Below are positions 47,791 through 55,944 of a stretch of 64,000 bases of DNA, piece by piece. Source of the DNA: Occallatibacter riparius. GTDB lineage: Bacteria > Acidobacteriota > Terriglobia > Terriglobales > Acidobacteriaceae. Where the stretch lies: NCBI RefSeq assembly GCF_025264625.1, contig NZ_CP093313.1:5580001-5644000 (forward strand). Direction: 5' to 3'. A program made the position numbers and the translations under genes. The notes beneath the pieces were generated by a model, which saw only the letters and a program-made list of their open reading frames with translations, made no database searches and had not been told where the DNA came from. Numbering within the stretch: the stretch's first letter is position 1; each line of letters begins with the position of its first letter.

Positions 47791-49020
47791 ATGCAGATCA
47801 CCGAGCATCCCGGCGCAGAACTCGTTGAGCTTCGGCTCACCGGCCGCATCGACGCCACCTGGGCCGAGCACCTCAGCTCCACCATTGAGAACGCGGTCCG
47901 CGGCGGCGCGCATCGCGTCGTGCTCAACTTCGCCGGCGTCGAATACATCAGCTCCCTCGGCATCCGCGTCCTGCTCGTGCAGTACAAGCTCCTGAAATCA
48001 GTCAAGGGCAGCCTCATCATCACCCACGCTAGCGACTTTTGCCGCAACGTGTTCACCACCGTCGGCCTCGGCGAACTCCTCAGCAAAGACGATCCCGCCG
48101 CAGCCCCGGCGCCTCTGGTCGCGCCCAAACAGCGCCGTAGCGGAGCCGACTATGAAATCTATCCCCAACAGGTCGTGAAGCGTCTCACATGCGCGATGAT
48201 CGGCGACCCCTCTCGTCTCACCACCGCCGGATTCACGTCGAACGACTGCCGCCCCCTTACCTTCGCCACCGGCTCCTTCGGCATCGGGCTTGGTGCCTTC
48301 GGACAGGGCTATGACGACTGCGCCAACCGCTTCGGCGAATTCCTCGCGGCCGGCGGATGCGCCATCGCCCTGCCCACCAGCGACCGGCATGCGCTACCCG
48401 ACTACGTTGTCGAAGAAGGCACGCTCGTTCCGCAGGTTGAAACCCTCTACGCTCTCTCCGGCGCGGGCGACTTCTCCACCATGATCCGTTTCGACTCCAC
48501 CTCCGACGGCCCCGGCAAAATCGGCCTCACCGAACTCGTCGACAATCTCGTCGATATCTCAACCGCGGAGACCATCGCATTTGTTGTTCTCGCTGAAGCC
48601 GCAGGACTCGTCGGCGCAACGCTGCGCAAATCACCGGCCGGTCAGCCTCTCGTACAAACGCTTCCCGGCGTGCGCGACTGGCTCTCCTTCACCACCGAGC
48701 GCAGCAGCGAAAAGACTCTGTGCCTGCTCGTAGGCGTCGCCGCCCGCAGCACAGGCCACACCACGGCAAAGTTCCTCCGGCCCTTGAAGACGGACTCCGC
48801 AATATCCGCGCACATCCATGCGGCTGTGTTTCCCTACCGCCCCGTGCAGCGTGGCGAGCTGCCCTTCGGCAAAACCGTCGCCGACCTCCTCAACGCATCC
48901 AGCCCCAACGCCGTCCTGCACCTCATGGCCGACACTCGCCCCTTCGAAGGCGTGGGCGAAACCGACCTCGCCCGCGGCGCCTGCTGGATTGGCCCCATCT
49001 CCCAACTGACACAAGGATGA
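47791..49020 (+). CDS. STAS domain fused to a novel C-terminal domain
   Basis: A 409-residue cytoplasmic protein. Residues 1-105 are a STAS domain with intact serine site (YISSLGIRVLLVQ, Ser54/Ser55). After a proline/alanine linker, about 280 residues form a domain I do not recognise, with ATGSFGIGLGAFGQGYDD, LTELVDNLVDISTAETIAF and LADTRPF-like segments. It has no membrane span, Walker motif or kinase motif. GGAG precedes the ATG. Its position between a binding protein and the permease suggests it regulates the importer or reports transporter state to the partner switch next door. Confidence 0.85.
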   Translation: MQITEHPGAELVELRLTGRIDATWAEHLSSTIENAVRGGAHRVVLNFAGVEYISSLGIRVLLVQYKLLKSVKGSLIITHASDFCRNVFTTVGLGELLSKDDPAAAPAPLVAPKQRRSGADYEIYPQQVVKRLTCAMIGDPSRLTTAGFTSNDCRPLTFATGSFGIGLGAFGQGYDDCANRFGEFLAAGGCAIALPTSDRHALPDYVVEEGTLVPQVETLYALSGAGDFSTMIRFDSTSDGPGKIGLTELVDNLVDISTAETIAFVVLAEAAGLVGATLRKSPAGQPLVQTLPGVRDWLSFTTERSSEKTLCLLVGVAARSTGHTTAKFLRPLKTDSAISAHIHAAVFPYRPVQRGELPFGKTVADLLNASSPNAVLHLMADTRPFEGVGETDLARGACWIGPISQLTQG

Positions 49021-49027
49021 CTCCCTC

Positions 49028-49999
49028 ATGACTCTGCTGGTTGGCGCTCTCACTCTGGGACTGATCCTCGCCCTGCTCGCTCTGGGCGTTTACGTAAGCT
49101 TCCGCATCTTCAACATCCCTGACATGACAGCGGAAGGCACCGTCACTCTCGGCGCATCGGTTGCCGCCGCGCTCATGGTGCACGGCTGGAATCCGATCCT
49201 CGCTACCGCAGCCGCTGCACTCGCTGGAGCCGCTGCCGGCGCTGTGACGGGCGTGCTCGCCACCAAGTGCCGCATCAATCCTCTGCTCAGCGGCATCCTG
49301 GTCATGACTGCCCTTTACAGCGTGAACCTCCACGTCATGGGCCGCAGCAATCTTCCGCTGCTCGAAGTCAGGACGCTGGCCACATCCGCTGAAAACATCG
49401 GCGGCAACCTCTTCGGCGGCCCCGGTGACCTCGACGTCTTCGGCTGGGCCGTCAGCACGCGCGACGCCTCCATGCTCCTCGCCTGCTTCCTCTTCATCAT
49501 CCTCGTCGGCATCCTGCTCTACGGCTTCTTCCGCACCGACATGGGCACCGCCATGCGCGCCACCGGCGACAACCCCGCCATGATCTGCGCGCTCGGCGTC
49601 TCCGTCGACACGGCAACCATCTTCGGCCTCGCTATGTCGAACGCCATGATCGCCCTCTGCGGCGCGCTCATCGCCCAGTACCAAGGCTTCGCCGACGTGC
49701 AGATGGGCATCGGCATGGTCGTCCTCGGCATTGCCTCCGTCATCATCGGTGAAGCGCTCGTCGGCTCCCGCGCCGTGGGCCTGCTCATCGTAGGAACCGT
49801 CATGGGCTCGGTGCTCTTCCGCCTGCTCGTCGCCATCGCCCTGCGCTGGGGACTCAGCCCCAACGACCTCAAGCTCATCACCGCGGTCTTCGTCTTCGCA
49901 GCGCTCGTCGTTCCCGACCTCGGCCGCCGCTACAAGGCCAGCCGCGAACGCTCTCGTCAACTCCACGCTCAAACGGCGGATGCCTATGCTGCAGATTAG
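49028..49999 (+). CDS. ABC transporter permease, BPD_transp_2 family
   Basis: A 323-residue integral membrane protein with about eight helices, of the branched-chain/monosaccharide-type permease superfamily. FRIFNIPDMTAEGTVTLGAS and TGDNPAMICALGVSVDT are characteristic of the permeases paired with ABC_sub_bind proteins, such as the TrpY type. It begins 8 bases after the STAS fusion gene and overlaps the ATPase gene by 20 bases. A single permease gene implies a homodimer. Confidence 0.88.
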   Translation: MTLLVGALTLGLILALLALGVYVSFRIFNIPDMTAEGTVTLGASVAAALMVHGWNPILATAAAALAGAAAGAVTGVLATKCRINPLLSGILVMTALYSVNLHVMGRSNLPLLEVRTLATSAENIGGNLFGGPGDLDVFGWAVSTRDASMLLACFLFIILVGILLYGFFRTDMGTAMRATGDNPAMICALGVSVDTATIFGLAMSNAMIALCGALIAQYQGFADVQMGIGMVVLGIASVIIGEALVGSRAVGLLIVGTVMGSVLFRLLVAIALRWGLSPNDLKLITAVFVFAALVVPDLGRRYKASRERSRQLHAQTADAYAAD

Positions 50000-50798
50000 C
50001 AAGATCACAAAGACCTTCAATCCCGGCACGCCCAACGAGGTCCGCGCCCTGCGCAACGTCTCCCTCACGCTGCCCGCAGGCACGTTCCTCATCGTCATCG
50101 GCACCAACGGCTCCGGCAAATCGACGCTGCTCAACGCCGTCGCGGGAACGTTCTACGTCGATGCTGGCGCCATCTCCATCGCCGGCCAGAACATCACCCG
50201 CTGGCCTGAGCACCGGCGCGCCAAATTCGTTGGCCGCGTGTTTCAGGACCCCTTCCGCGGCACTGCGCCCACCATGTCCATCGCTGAGAACCTCGTCCTC
50301 GCCTCGCGCCGCGGACGCCCTCGCTCGCTCGGCATCGCCGTGCACGGCAAGGTTCGCGACGACCTCCGCGCCCGCATCCGCCCGCTGAACATGGGACTCG
50401 AAGACCGCCTCGACAACCCCATCGGCTCGCTCTCCGGCGGGCAGCGCCAGGCCCTCACGCTCCTCATGGCATCGTGGCTCAAGCCCGAACTGCTCTTGCT
50501 CGACGAGCACACCGCCGCGCTCGACCCCAAGACCGCCGACCAGGTCATCCGACTCACGCACGACATCATCGAGCACGACAAGCTCACCACGCTCATGGTC
50601 ACGCACTCCATGCAGCAGGCCTGCAATCTCGGTCATCGCATCGTCATGATGCACAAAGGCCGCGTCCTACACGACCTACAAGGCCCCGAGCGCGCCCGCG
50701 TGCGGCCGGAAGATTTGCTGAGCCGTTTCGAAGACGTCCGCCGCCGCGAGCAACTCGACAGCTCCGTCGCCGAAATGCTCACCACCAGCTACGTATAG
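49980..50798 (+). CDS. ABC transporter ATP-binding protein
   Basis: A 272-residue ATPase with a complete set of motifs: Walker A GTNGSGKST, Q-loop VFQDPFRGT, signature LSGGQRQ, Walker B LLLLDEHTAALD and H-loop MVTHS. The DEHTAALDP wording is usual in TrpZ-like ATPases. It starts inside the end of the permease gene, indicating translational coupling. Energises uptake of the unknown substrate. Confidence 0.93.
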   Translation: MPMLQISKITKTFNPGTPNEVRALRNVSLTLPAGTFLIVIGTNGSGKSTLLNAVAGTFYVDAGAISIAGQNITRWPEHRRAKFVGRVFQDPFRGTAPTMSIAENLVLASRRGRPRSLGIAVHGKVRDDLRARIRPLNMGLEDRLDNPIGSLSGGQRQALTLLMASWLKPELLLLDEHTAALDPKTADQVIRLTHDIIEHDKLTTLMVTHSMQQACNLGHRIVMMHKGRVLHDLQGPERARVRPEDLLSRFEDVRRREQLDSSVAEMLTTSYV

Positions 50799-50808
50799 CT
50801 CTTGTAGC

Positions 50809-50852
50809 GCCGGTCTCCAGACCGGCTGTCGTGGCGATCTCCTGATCGCCAC
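50809..50852. repeat. Two adjacent hairpins before the second binding-protein gene
   Basis: The first stem is 7 bp (50809-50815 with 50820-50826, loop TCCA), the second 9 bp (50831-50839 with 50844-50852, loop TCCT). They lie between the ATPase stop and the next ATG. They may attenuate, stabilise the 3' end of the upstream message, or be a REP-like repeat. Confidence 0.55.
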
Positions 50853-50891
50853 ACCACGGACAACTGAAACTGACAACTCCCCGGAGGCCCG

Positions 50892-51893
50892 ATGTCCCGC
50901 ATCACTCGCCGCAGCATGATCGTTCAATCCGCAGCCGGTGCCCTCGCTCTCGCCGGATGCAAGCACATGCCCACAGGCGCTTCCACCGCAACCGGCAGCG
51001 GCAACAAGAAGCTCGGCCTCGTCTACTTCGCCCCCGAAGAAGGCGCCGACCTCTGCATGAAGGGCATCTGGGACGGTCTCAAGCAGCAGGGCTTCGAGAA
51101 AGACAAGAACCTCACCGTCCTCACCGCGCACGCCAATGGCGAGATCTCGCAGATCCCCATGCTCATCCAGAACTACATCACCCAGGGCGTCGACCTCATC
51201 ATGACGATGACCACGCCCGTACTTACCGCGGCCTGCAGCGCCGCGCGCAACAGCAAGGTCGTCTTCACCTACTGCTACGATCCCATCGCGGCCGGCGCAG
51301 GCTCGAGCTTCACCAGCCACCTGTCCAACATCACGGGAGTCGGCTCCTTCCCACCCGTCGACAAGACCGTCGACCTCATCAAGCGCCTCATTCCCGGCGT
51401 CAAGTCTGTCGCGACCGTCTACAACAACTCTGAAGCAAACTCGGTGAAAGTCATCTCCGTCGGCCGCGAAGAATTCAAGAAGGCCGGCATCAAGCTCGAG
51501 GAAGTCACGGCCAACAACACCAGCGAAGTCTTCCAGGCCGCGCAGGTCGCCTGCTACCGCAACGTGCAGGCCCTCTGGATCACCGGCGACAACACCGCCC
51601 TCCAGAGCTTCGACGCCATCGTCAAAGCAGCCAAAGCCGCGCACATGCCGCTCATCATCAACGACCCTGAATTCACCAACCGCGGCGCAGTAGCCTGTGT
51701 CGGACTTGGCTGGCTCCCTCCGGGCAAGGCCGGCGGCATCCTCGCAGCCCGCGTGCTCAAAGGCGAAAGCCCCGCCAACATCCCCATCCAGGAAGTAGCC
51801 GAGCAGAAACTGGTCCTCAACCACGACGTCGCCAAGGAACTAAAACTAACCTTCCCCGCCGACCTCGAAAAAGCCGCTCAAGCCCAGGCGTAA
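50892..51893 (+). CDS. ABC transporter substrate-binding lipoprotein, ABC_sub_bind type
   Basis: A 333-residue binding lipoprotein. The N-terminus has a twin-arginine-like TRRSM and a lipobox LALAGC with Cys23, so it is probably tethered to the membrane, perhaps by the Tat route. The body has the same fold as the first binding protein (GLVYFAPEEGADLCMKG, ATVYNNSEANSVKV) but is clearly a separate lineage. It lies after the double hairpin, about 94 bases from the ATPase gene, and ends the operon. Two binding proteins with one permease suggest two ligands, or one for transport and one for sensing. Confidence 0.88.
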   Translation: MSRITRRSMIVQSAAGALALAGCKHMPTGASTATGSGNKKLGLVYFAPEEGADLCMKGIWDGLKQQGFEKDKNLTVLTAHANGEISQIPMLIQNYITQGVDLIMTMTTPVLTAACSAARNSKVVFTYCYDPIAAGAGSSFTSHLSNITGVGSFPPVDKTVDLIKRLIPGVKSVATVYNNSEANSVKVISVGREEFKKAGIKLEEVTANNTSEVFQAAQVACYRNVQALWITGDNTALQSFDAIVKAAKAAHMPLIINDPEFTNRGAVACVGLGWLPPGKAGGILAARVLKGESPANIPIQEVAEQKLVLNHDVAKELKLTFPADLEKAAQAQA

Positions 51894-51924
51894 AGCGCGG
51901 GGGAGCAGGTCCCCACCACGAATT

Positions 51925-51955
51925 TGTCATTCTGAGCGAAGCGAAGAACCCGCTT
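51925..51955. repeat. tgtcattctgagcgaagcga-type dispersed repeat
   Basis: This phrase ends in aagaacccgctt, and a second, interrupted copy lies at 55667-55724. I know similar stretches as dispersed intergenic repeats in many genomes, acidobacteria included. No coding role. Confidence 0.55.
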
Positions 51956-51988
51956 CTAATTCTCGCTCCACCGCGAACCACGCGAAAG

Positions 51989-52008
51989 GGCACGACTTCA
52001 GTCGTGCC
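51989..52008. repeat. Short perfect hairpin after the second binding-protein gene
   Basis: An 8-bp perfect stem (51989-51996 with 52001-52008) with a TTCA loop. No T-run follows. Probably another member of the intergenic palindromes, possibly helping to end the importer operon. Confidence 0.4.
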
Positions 52009-52020
52009 GAAAACGCCCAC

Positions 52021-52067
52021 AAAAGAAATCAAAAACAACGAACGCGGACCGCACGGTCCGCGTTCGT
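52021..52067 (-). terminator. Strong terminator for the minus-strand gene at 52112-52372
   Basis: A perfect 13-bp stem (52038-52050 with 52055-52067, loop GCAC) is followed, on the minus strand, by a T-rich run (complement of 52021-52037). The orientation fits termination of the small gene that ends at 52112. Confidence 0.75.
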
Positions 52068-52111
52068 GCGTGCAGATCTTCGAACAATCGCAGCTAATTA
52101 TCGGGTGGGCT

Positions 52112-52372
52112 CTATCCAAATCTCGACATCAGAACCGAGCCGCGATATTCGCTTTCCATCCGCAGTAAGAACGCGCGTCGACTCCCGCCGTCATTTTGAA
52201 CCGGCCATTCGATTGAGTCGATCCGTACATTCAAAGAACTCTCAGTGCCTCGCAGTTGAATCGCATCTCCGACTTCAATCCTCAAATCGGGGTCTGTAAC
52301 GGAGGCCGGTACGACCACCCAGCCGCGCGTCGGAACGGAGAAGGCGCACTCCACTTTTGAGAGAAAGATCAC
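52112..52372 (-). CDS. Small hypothetical beta-rich protein
   Basis: Reading frame of 86 codons from a GTG at 52372; a later in-frame GTG nearer RGWVVVPASV is also possible. The product has alternating hydrophobic strands (RGWVVVPASV, LRIEVGDAIQLRG, VRIDSIEW) reminiscent of the small EF-Tu-domain-2-like proteins seen in acidobacteria. A strong terminator on the correct strand 45 bases downstream supports real transcription. No clear Shine-Dalgarno. Function unknown. Confidence 0.5.
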   Translation of the reverse strand: MIFLSKVECAFSVPTRGWVVVPASVTDPDLRIEVGDAIQLRGTESSLNVRIDSIEWPVQNDGGSRRAFLLRMESEYRGSVLMSRFG

Positions 52373-52500
52373 GTGGATTCGAGTCTACGCCGTTGCCCCC
52401 TTTTAGGGGCCAAGAACATCCACCCGTACACCGCAGATACCCTTGCGACTTCTCTCTGTCGCAAGGCCCGGAACCCACCGCCCTCACGCCGCCACGAATG

Positions 52501-52534
52501 GCGCCGCAGGCGCTGTCAGCCCCACCGCAGGTGG
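52501..52534. repeat. Paired mini-hairpins
   Basis: Two 13-base palindromes lie next to each other, 52501-52513 (gcgcc gca ggcgc) and 52522-52534 (ccacc gca ggtgg). They share the cc-gca-gg core but differ in the outer pairs by compensating changes, so pairing seems to be what is kept. They sit at the end of the permease gene (-). Confidence 0.6.
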
Positions 52535-54427
52535 CTAGCTCACATGCACAATCGGCCGTCTCCCAATCTCCGACACGGCCTTCCTCAACACCTCATGCGT
52601 CAGCGGCGCGGTATCCCCTTCGCCCAGGAACAGGAACCGAAAGATATTCGCCACCGGGTTCCCTTCCTTCCACTTGAAATAGATATGCGGAACGCACTCC
52701 GTCATCTGCTCCACGTGGATCAGAAACGCCGCAATCGAGTTCGCCACAATCGGACTGCGGGTACTCAGAATGCAGTGGTGATCGCATCGCGCGCCCACCA
52801 CCTTCAGATGGTCTGAGAACTCTGAAGCATCCGTCCGCTCCACCTCGAGAAAAACGATCTTCGCGTGTTCCGGCAGCCCGTGTACCTTGCGCACAATCCT
52901 GTCCAGCCGGTCCAATTCCTTTGCGTCCGCTTGCCTTGGCTTCATGGGAATCACCCGCACCGACAAGTTGCCCGCCGAGCGGATGATCTCCTCCGCAGTC
53001 GCATCCAGTTCCACGCCGGTGATGCGCAACTCGGTCGAGCGCAGCGCGCGCGACGCAAATCCCACCAGCAGAATCGCGCCAATAAACATCAGTGAGATCT
53101 TCAGGCCCTCTGGCCGCTCCCGGATGTTCATTAGCGTGGTGTAGACAAAGATCAGCGCTACCAACAGGTAGAACCACTTCGCCCTGGTCCTCCATGCCGA
53201 CATCGTCACCGCGCACGCCGCCGACGTAATCAGCACCAACACGCCCGTCGCATACGCGCCTCCCTGCGCATCCACATTCGCCCTGAACGCCCAGGTCACC
53301 ACGAACGCCACGCCCATAAACACCAGCACCAGCGGCCGCGAAGCCCTCGCCCACTCCGGCGCCATCCCGAACCGCGGCAGATACCGCGGAATCAGGTTCA
53401 GCAGCCCCGCCATCGCCGACGCACCCGCAAACGCCAGAATGAGAATCGTGCTGATGTCATACACCGTTCCAAACGCGCTCCCCATGTACTGGTGTGCCAG
53501 GTACGCCAGAGCCCGCCCATTCGCCTGCCCGCCGTCCTCAAACTCCTTCGCGGGAATCAGGACGGTCGTCACAAAACTTGTCGCGATCAGGAACACGCTC
53601 ATGATGAGGGCCGCGGTCGCCAGCAGCTTCCGCGTATTGCGGATGCGATCCTCCAGCAACTCGCCCTTGATCAGCGGCATCACCGCCACGCCCGTCTCAA
53701 ACCCTGACAACCCCAGCGCCAGCCGCGGAAACAGCAGCAGGCACACCCCCGCAATTCCCCACCAGTGCGGATGCACCGTCCACACCGCGGTCTCCCACAC
53801 TCGCACCACATGCGGATGCCGCAACACCTCCATCGCCGCCCGCACCGTCACCACCGCGTTCAGCAGCAGGTAAGCGCCTACCAGCCCCACGGCAATACCA
53901 ATCGCCTCTTTGAAGCCCTTCAGGAACACCACGCTCAGCGCCGCCAGCAAAAGCAGCGTCACCAGCATCTGCCCCGTCAGCCACGCCGGCGCAAACGGAT
54001 TGTGCACAACGTGTGCCGCCGCATCAGCCGCTGACAACGTCATCGTGATGGTGAAATCCGTAGTCGCGAACCCCAGCAGAACCAGCACAAAGATCTTGCC
54101 GCCCCACTCCGGGAAAAGCCCCTCCAGCATCGCAATCGATCCCTGCCCGTTGGGGCTCGCCTTGGCAACCCGTGCGTAAAGCGGTAGCGCCGCGAACAGC
54201 GTCACCAGCACCAGCACCAGCGTCGCCATGGGCGACAGAACGCCGGCAGCCAGGAACGCGATGCCCGGTTGGTAACCCAGCGTGGAGAAGTAGTCCACGC
54301 CGGTCAGGCACATCACGCGCCACCAGGCATGCTCCGGCTCAGCCTTGCTGTGCACTCCTTTGGGCAGGTTCAGGTCTGCCAGCAGCCAGTTCGTCAGTCT
54401 TGCAAGCATCATCGTTGGGGCATCCAT
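52535..54427 (-). CDS. APC-superfamily permease with cytoplasmic C-terminal domain
   Basis: A membrane transporter of about 630 residues with 12 predicted helices in the first 450 residues (GVDYFSTLGYQPGIAFLAAG; GLSGFETGVAVMPLIKGE) and a soluble C-terminal domain of about 150 residues (KIVFLEVERTDASEFSDHLK). The fold is that of amino-acid/polyamine or KUP-like permeases; the substrate cannot be read from sequence. The start is uncertain: ATG 54427 is chosen because upstream codons look unlike the family, but it lacks a Shine-Dalgarno, and two ATGs lie just inside. Confidence 0.75.
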   Translation of the reverse strand: MDAPTMMLARLTNWLLADLNLPKGVHSKAEPEHAWWRVMCLTGVDYFSTLGYQPGIAFLAAGVLSPMATLVLVLVTLFAALPLYARVAKASPNGQGSIAMLEGLFPEWGGKIFVLVLLGFATTDFTITMTLSAADAAAHVVHNPFAPAWLTGQMLVTLLLLAALSVVFLKGFKEAIGIAVGLVGAYLLLNAVVTVRAAMEVLRHPHVVRVWETAVWTVHPHWWGIAGVCLLLFPRLALGLSGFETGVAVMPLIKGELLEDRIRNTRKLLATAALIMSVFLIATSFVTTVLIPAKEFEDGGQANGRALAYLAHQYMGSAFGTVYDISTILILAFAGASAMAGLLNLIPRYLPRFGMAPEWARASRPLVLVFMGVAFVVTWAFRANVDAQGGAYATGVLVLITSAACAVTMSAWRTRAKWFYLLVALIFVYTTLMNIRERPEGLKISLMFIGAILLVGFASRALRSTELRITGVELDATAEEIIRSAGNLSVRVIPMKPRQADAKELDRLDRIVRKVHGLPEHAKIVFLEVERTDASEFSDHLKVVGARCDHHCILSTRSPIVANSIAAFLIHVEQMTECVPHIYFKWKEGNPVANIFRFLFLGEGDTAPLTHEVLRKAVSEIGRRPIVHVS

Positions 54428-54595
54428 GCCAAAGAGAAAACAACCAGTTAGATGCAGTCTCTCACTTGCGTTCGCGCCCCAGGCAAACACCATATATTGC
54501 GTCAGTTTTATAAAGAACTTGTAAGCGGCTCGAACTTTACTGAATTCGCGCAAAAAGATGGTACAGTGAATGAACTACTCTCCACGAGGAGACCC

Positions 54596-54940
54596 ATGGC
54601 CGGCGATATTCAACTCACGTGCAGCGACTGCGGACAGGATTTCACCTTCACAGCTGCTGATCAGTCGTTTTTTTCGGAACGCGGTTACTCGACCCCTAAG
54701 CGGTGCAAGCCCTGCCGGATGGCCAAGAAGAATGACCAGATGGGCGGAGGCGGGGGCGGCGGATACCGTTCAGCTCCTTCACAAGGTACGCCTGTCATCT
54801 GTTCAGGATGCGGGCAGCCCACAACGGTTCCCTTTGAGCCCCGCGGCGATCGCCCGGTGTTCTGCCGCGATTGCTATCAATCGCGCAAGGGCAGCAGCGG
54901 CGGTGGTGGTGGCCGCGGCGCTCGCGGCTCACGCTACTAA
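54596..54940 (+). CDS. Two-zinc-ribbon protein with Gly/Arg-rich linkers
   Basis: A 114-residue protein. The first ribbon (CSDCGQDFTFTAADQSFF ending in CKPC) fits the probable zinc-binding zf_Tbcl family; the second (CSGCGQPTTVPFEP ending in CRDC) fits the CxxC-x17-CxxC family. A glycine run links them and the tail is GGGGGRGARGSRY, an RGG-like stretch. GAGGAG lies just before the ATG. The combination suggests nucleic-acid binding, perhaps in RNA metabolism or stress, but this is inference. A longer in-frame start would run back into the divergent permease gene. Confidence 0.8.
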   Translation: MAGDIQLTCSDCGQDFTFTAADQSFFSERGYSTPKRCKPCRMAKKNDQMGGGGGGGYRSAPSQGTPVICSGCGQPTTVPFEPRGDRPVFCRDCYQSRKGSSGGGGGRGARGSRY

Positions 54941-55084
54941 CTTCTCCTGCCGGGTCCCCATCGCTTCCCCTTAGCCTTCGGGACCCTTCAGCTTCCCACT
55001 CATCAAGCTCCACTCCAAAGCGACGGCCTCTGTCCAACCATCCCTCTGGCGTAACTTGATTAAGGATTCTCTGTCCAAAATCCG

Positions 55085-55636
55085 GTGAATGCACTCATGA
55101 ACACGCGTGCCCAGTTCGCCCTCGTGTCAGCTCTTGCATTCATCTCCGGCGGACCGCGACCTTCCGTGCCGAATCCTGTCGCCTCCCTTCTGACGACTGG
55201 ATGGGAAACCACAGAGCCCGCCCAGCCTCTGCCCGCTCCACCAGACAACTCACCCCAGTCCTGCACCCTCCGCATTCACGTCGACGGATTCCGCAACACG
55301 CGTGGCAACCTTGGCACCATAATCTTCCGTTCGCCTGACGGCTGGCCTGAAGACAAAGACAAATCCTTTCGCCACGGCCCCGCCCCCATCGACAAAGCCA
55401 CCAGCACCGCCGTCGCAGTCTGGCCCGATCTCCCTCCGGGCGACTACGGAGTCGCCGCCATCGACGACGAAAACTCCAATGCCAAACTCGATCGCAATCT
55501 GATCGGCATTCCCAAAGAGGGCTTTGGCTTCGCCAACAACCCACACGTAGGCCTGGTTCCTCCCTCCTTCGACAAGGCCCTCGTCCACGTTACGTGCCCA
55601 GCCACTGAAGTCACGATCCATTTGCAATACAAATAA
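55085..55636 (+). CDS. DUF2141 exported protein
   Basis: A 183-residue protein with a signal-peptide-like N-terminus and a DUF2141 domain from about 55. Diagnostic phrases are LRIHVDGFRNTRGNLG, PPGDYGVAAIDDENSNAKLD and IGIPKEGFGFANN, with a final strand VHVTCPATEVTIHLQYK. The start may be GTG 55085 or ATG 55097; GGTGA eight bases before the latter favours it slightly. DUF2141 proteins are exported beta-sandwiches of unknown role, often near carotenoid or envelope genes elsewhere, but not here. Confidence 0.85.
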   Translation: MNALMNTRAQFALVSALAFISGGPRPSVPNPVASLLTTGWETTEPAQPLPAPPDNSPQSCTLRIHVDGFRNTRGNLGTIIFRSPDGWPEDKDKSFRHGPAPIDKATSTAVAVWPDLPPGDYGVAAIDDENSNAKLDRNLIGIPKEGFGFANNPHVGLVPPSFDKALVHVTCPATEVTIHLQYK

Positions 55637-55666
55637 AAAAGCCTGCACACCGGTTCCCCCACGGAT

Positions 55667-55724
55667 TGTCATTCTGACCCCTACCCTGAACGCAGTGAAG
55701 GGCAAGGGGGAAGAACCCGCTTTT
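55667..55724. repeat. Interrupted copy of the tgtcattctga repeat
   Basis: Begins tgtcattctga and ends aagaacccgctttt like the copy at 51925-51955, with a central replacement that includes ctgaacgcagtgaag. The shared ends with a different middle suggest a family of modular repeats. Confidence 0.5.
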
Positions 55725-55875
55725 GCTTCCCGGCGGAACCCGTCTCGAATGCTGTCAAGCCCCCCGCATGTGGAAAACCGACCTAAACCAATGAATCCAT
55801 TCACTCCAAAATGTGGAAAACTAATTGCCGATTACTCTTCGAATTTGCTAGCCTAAATATAGGAGCAAAAACAGT

Positions 55876-55911
55876 GCCCGCCGGATCTCAATCCGGCGGG
55901 CATTTTCTTTT
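55876..55911 (+). terminator. Strong hairpin terminator in the leader of the next gene
   Basis: A perfect 11-bp stem (55876-55886 with 55891-55901, loop CTCA) is followed by ATTTTCTTTT. It lies 240 bases after the DUF2141 stop and only 33 bases before the next ATG, just beyond a possible promoter. It may end upstream transcription or act as a leader terminator. Confidence 0.7.
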
Positions 55912-55944
55912 GCGCCAAATCTTTCGCACTTAAAGGAAACGCTC

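Larger units (their letters stand above)
55637..55944. other. 308-base intergenic region with repeat and hairpin
   Basis: It holds the second copy of the dispersed tgtcattctga repeat (55667-55724), then an AT-richer stretch around 55815-55865 that may contain a promoter (TAAATAT near 55855), then a strong terminator-like hairpin at 55876-55911. No gene seen. Confidence 0.5.

Noticed and set aside
48923..50134. 403-codon minus-strand frame
   Set aside because: Antisense to the permease and ATPase genes; composition very rich in Glu, Asp and Gly as expected for a shadow.
50676..51824. 382-codon minus-strand frame
   Set aside because: Antisense to the lipoprotein binding-protein gene, which has lipobox and fold signatures.
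52501..52534. Rho-independent terminator for the minus-strand permease gene
   Set aside because: Stems are only five base pairs each, overlap the stop region and have no T-run on the minus strand; better explained as mini-hairpin repeats.
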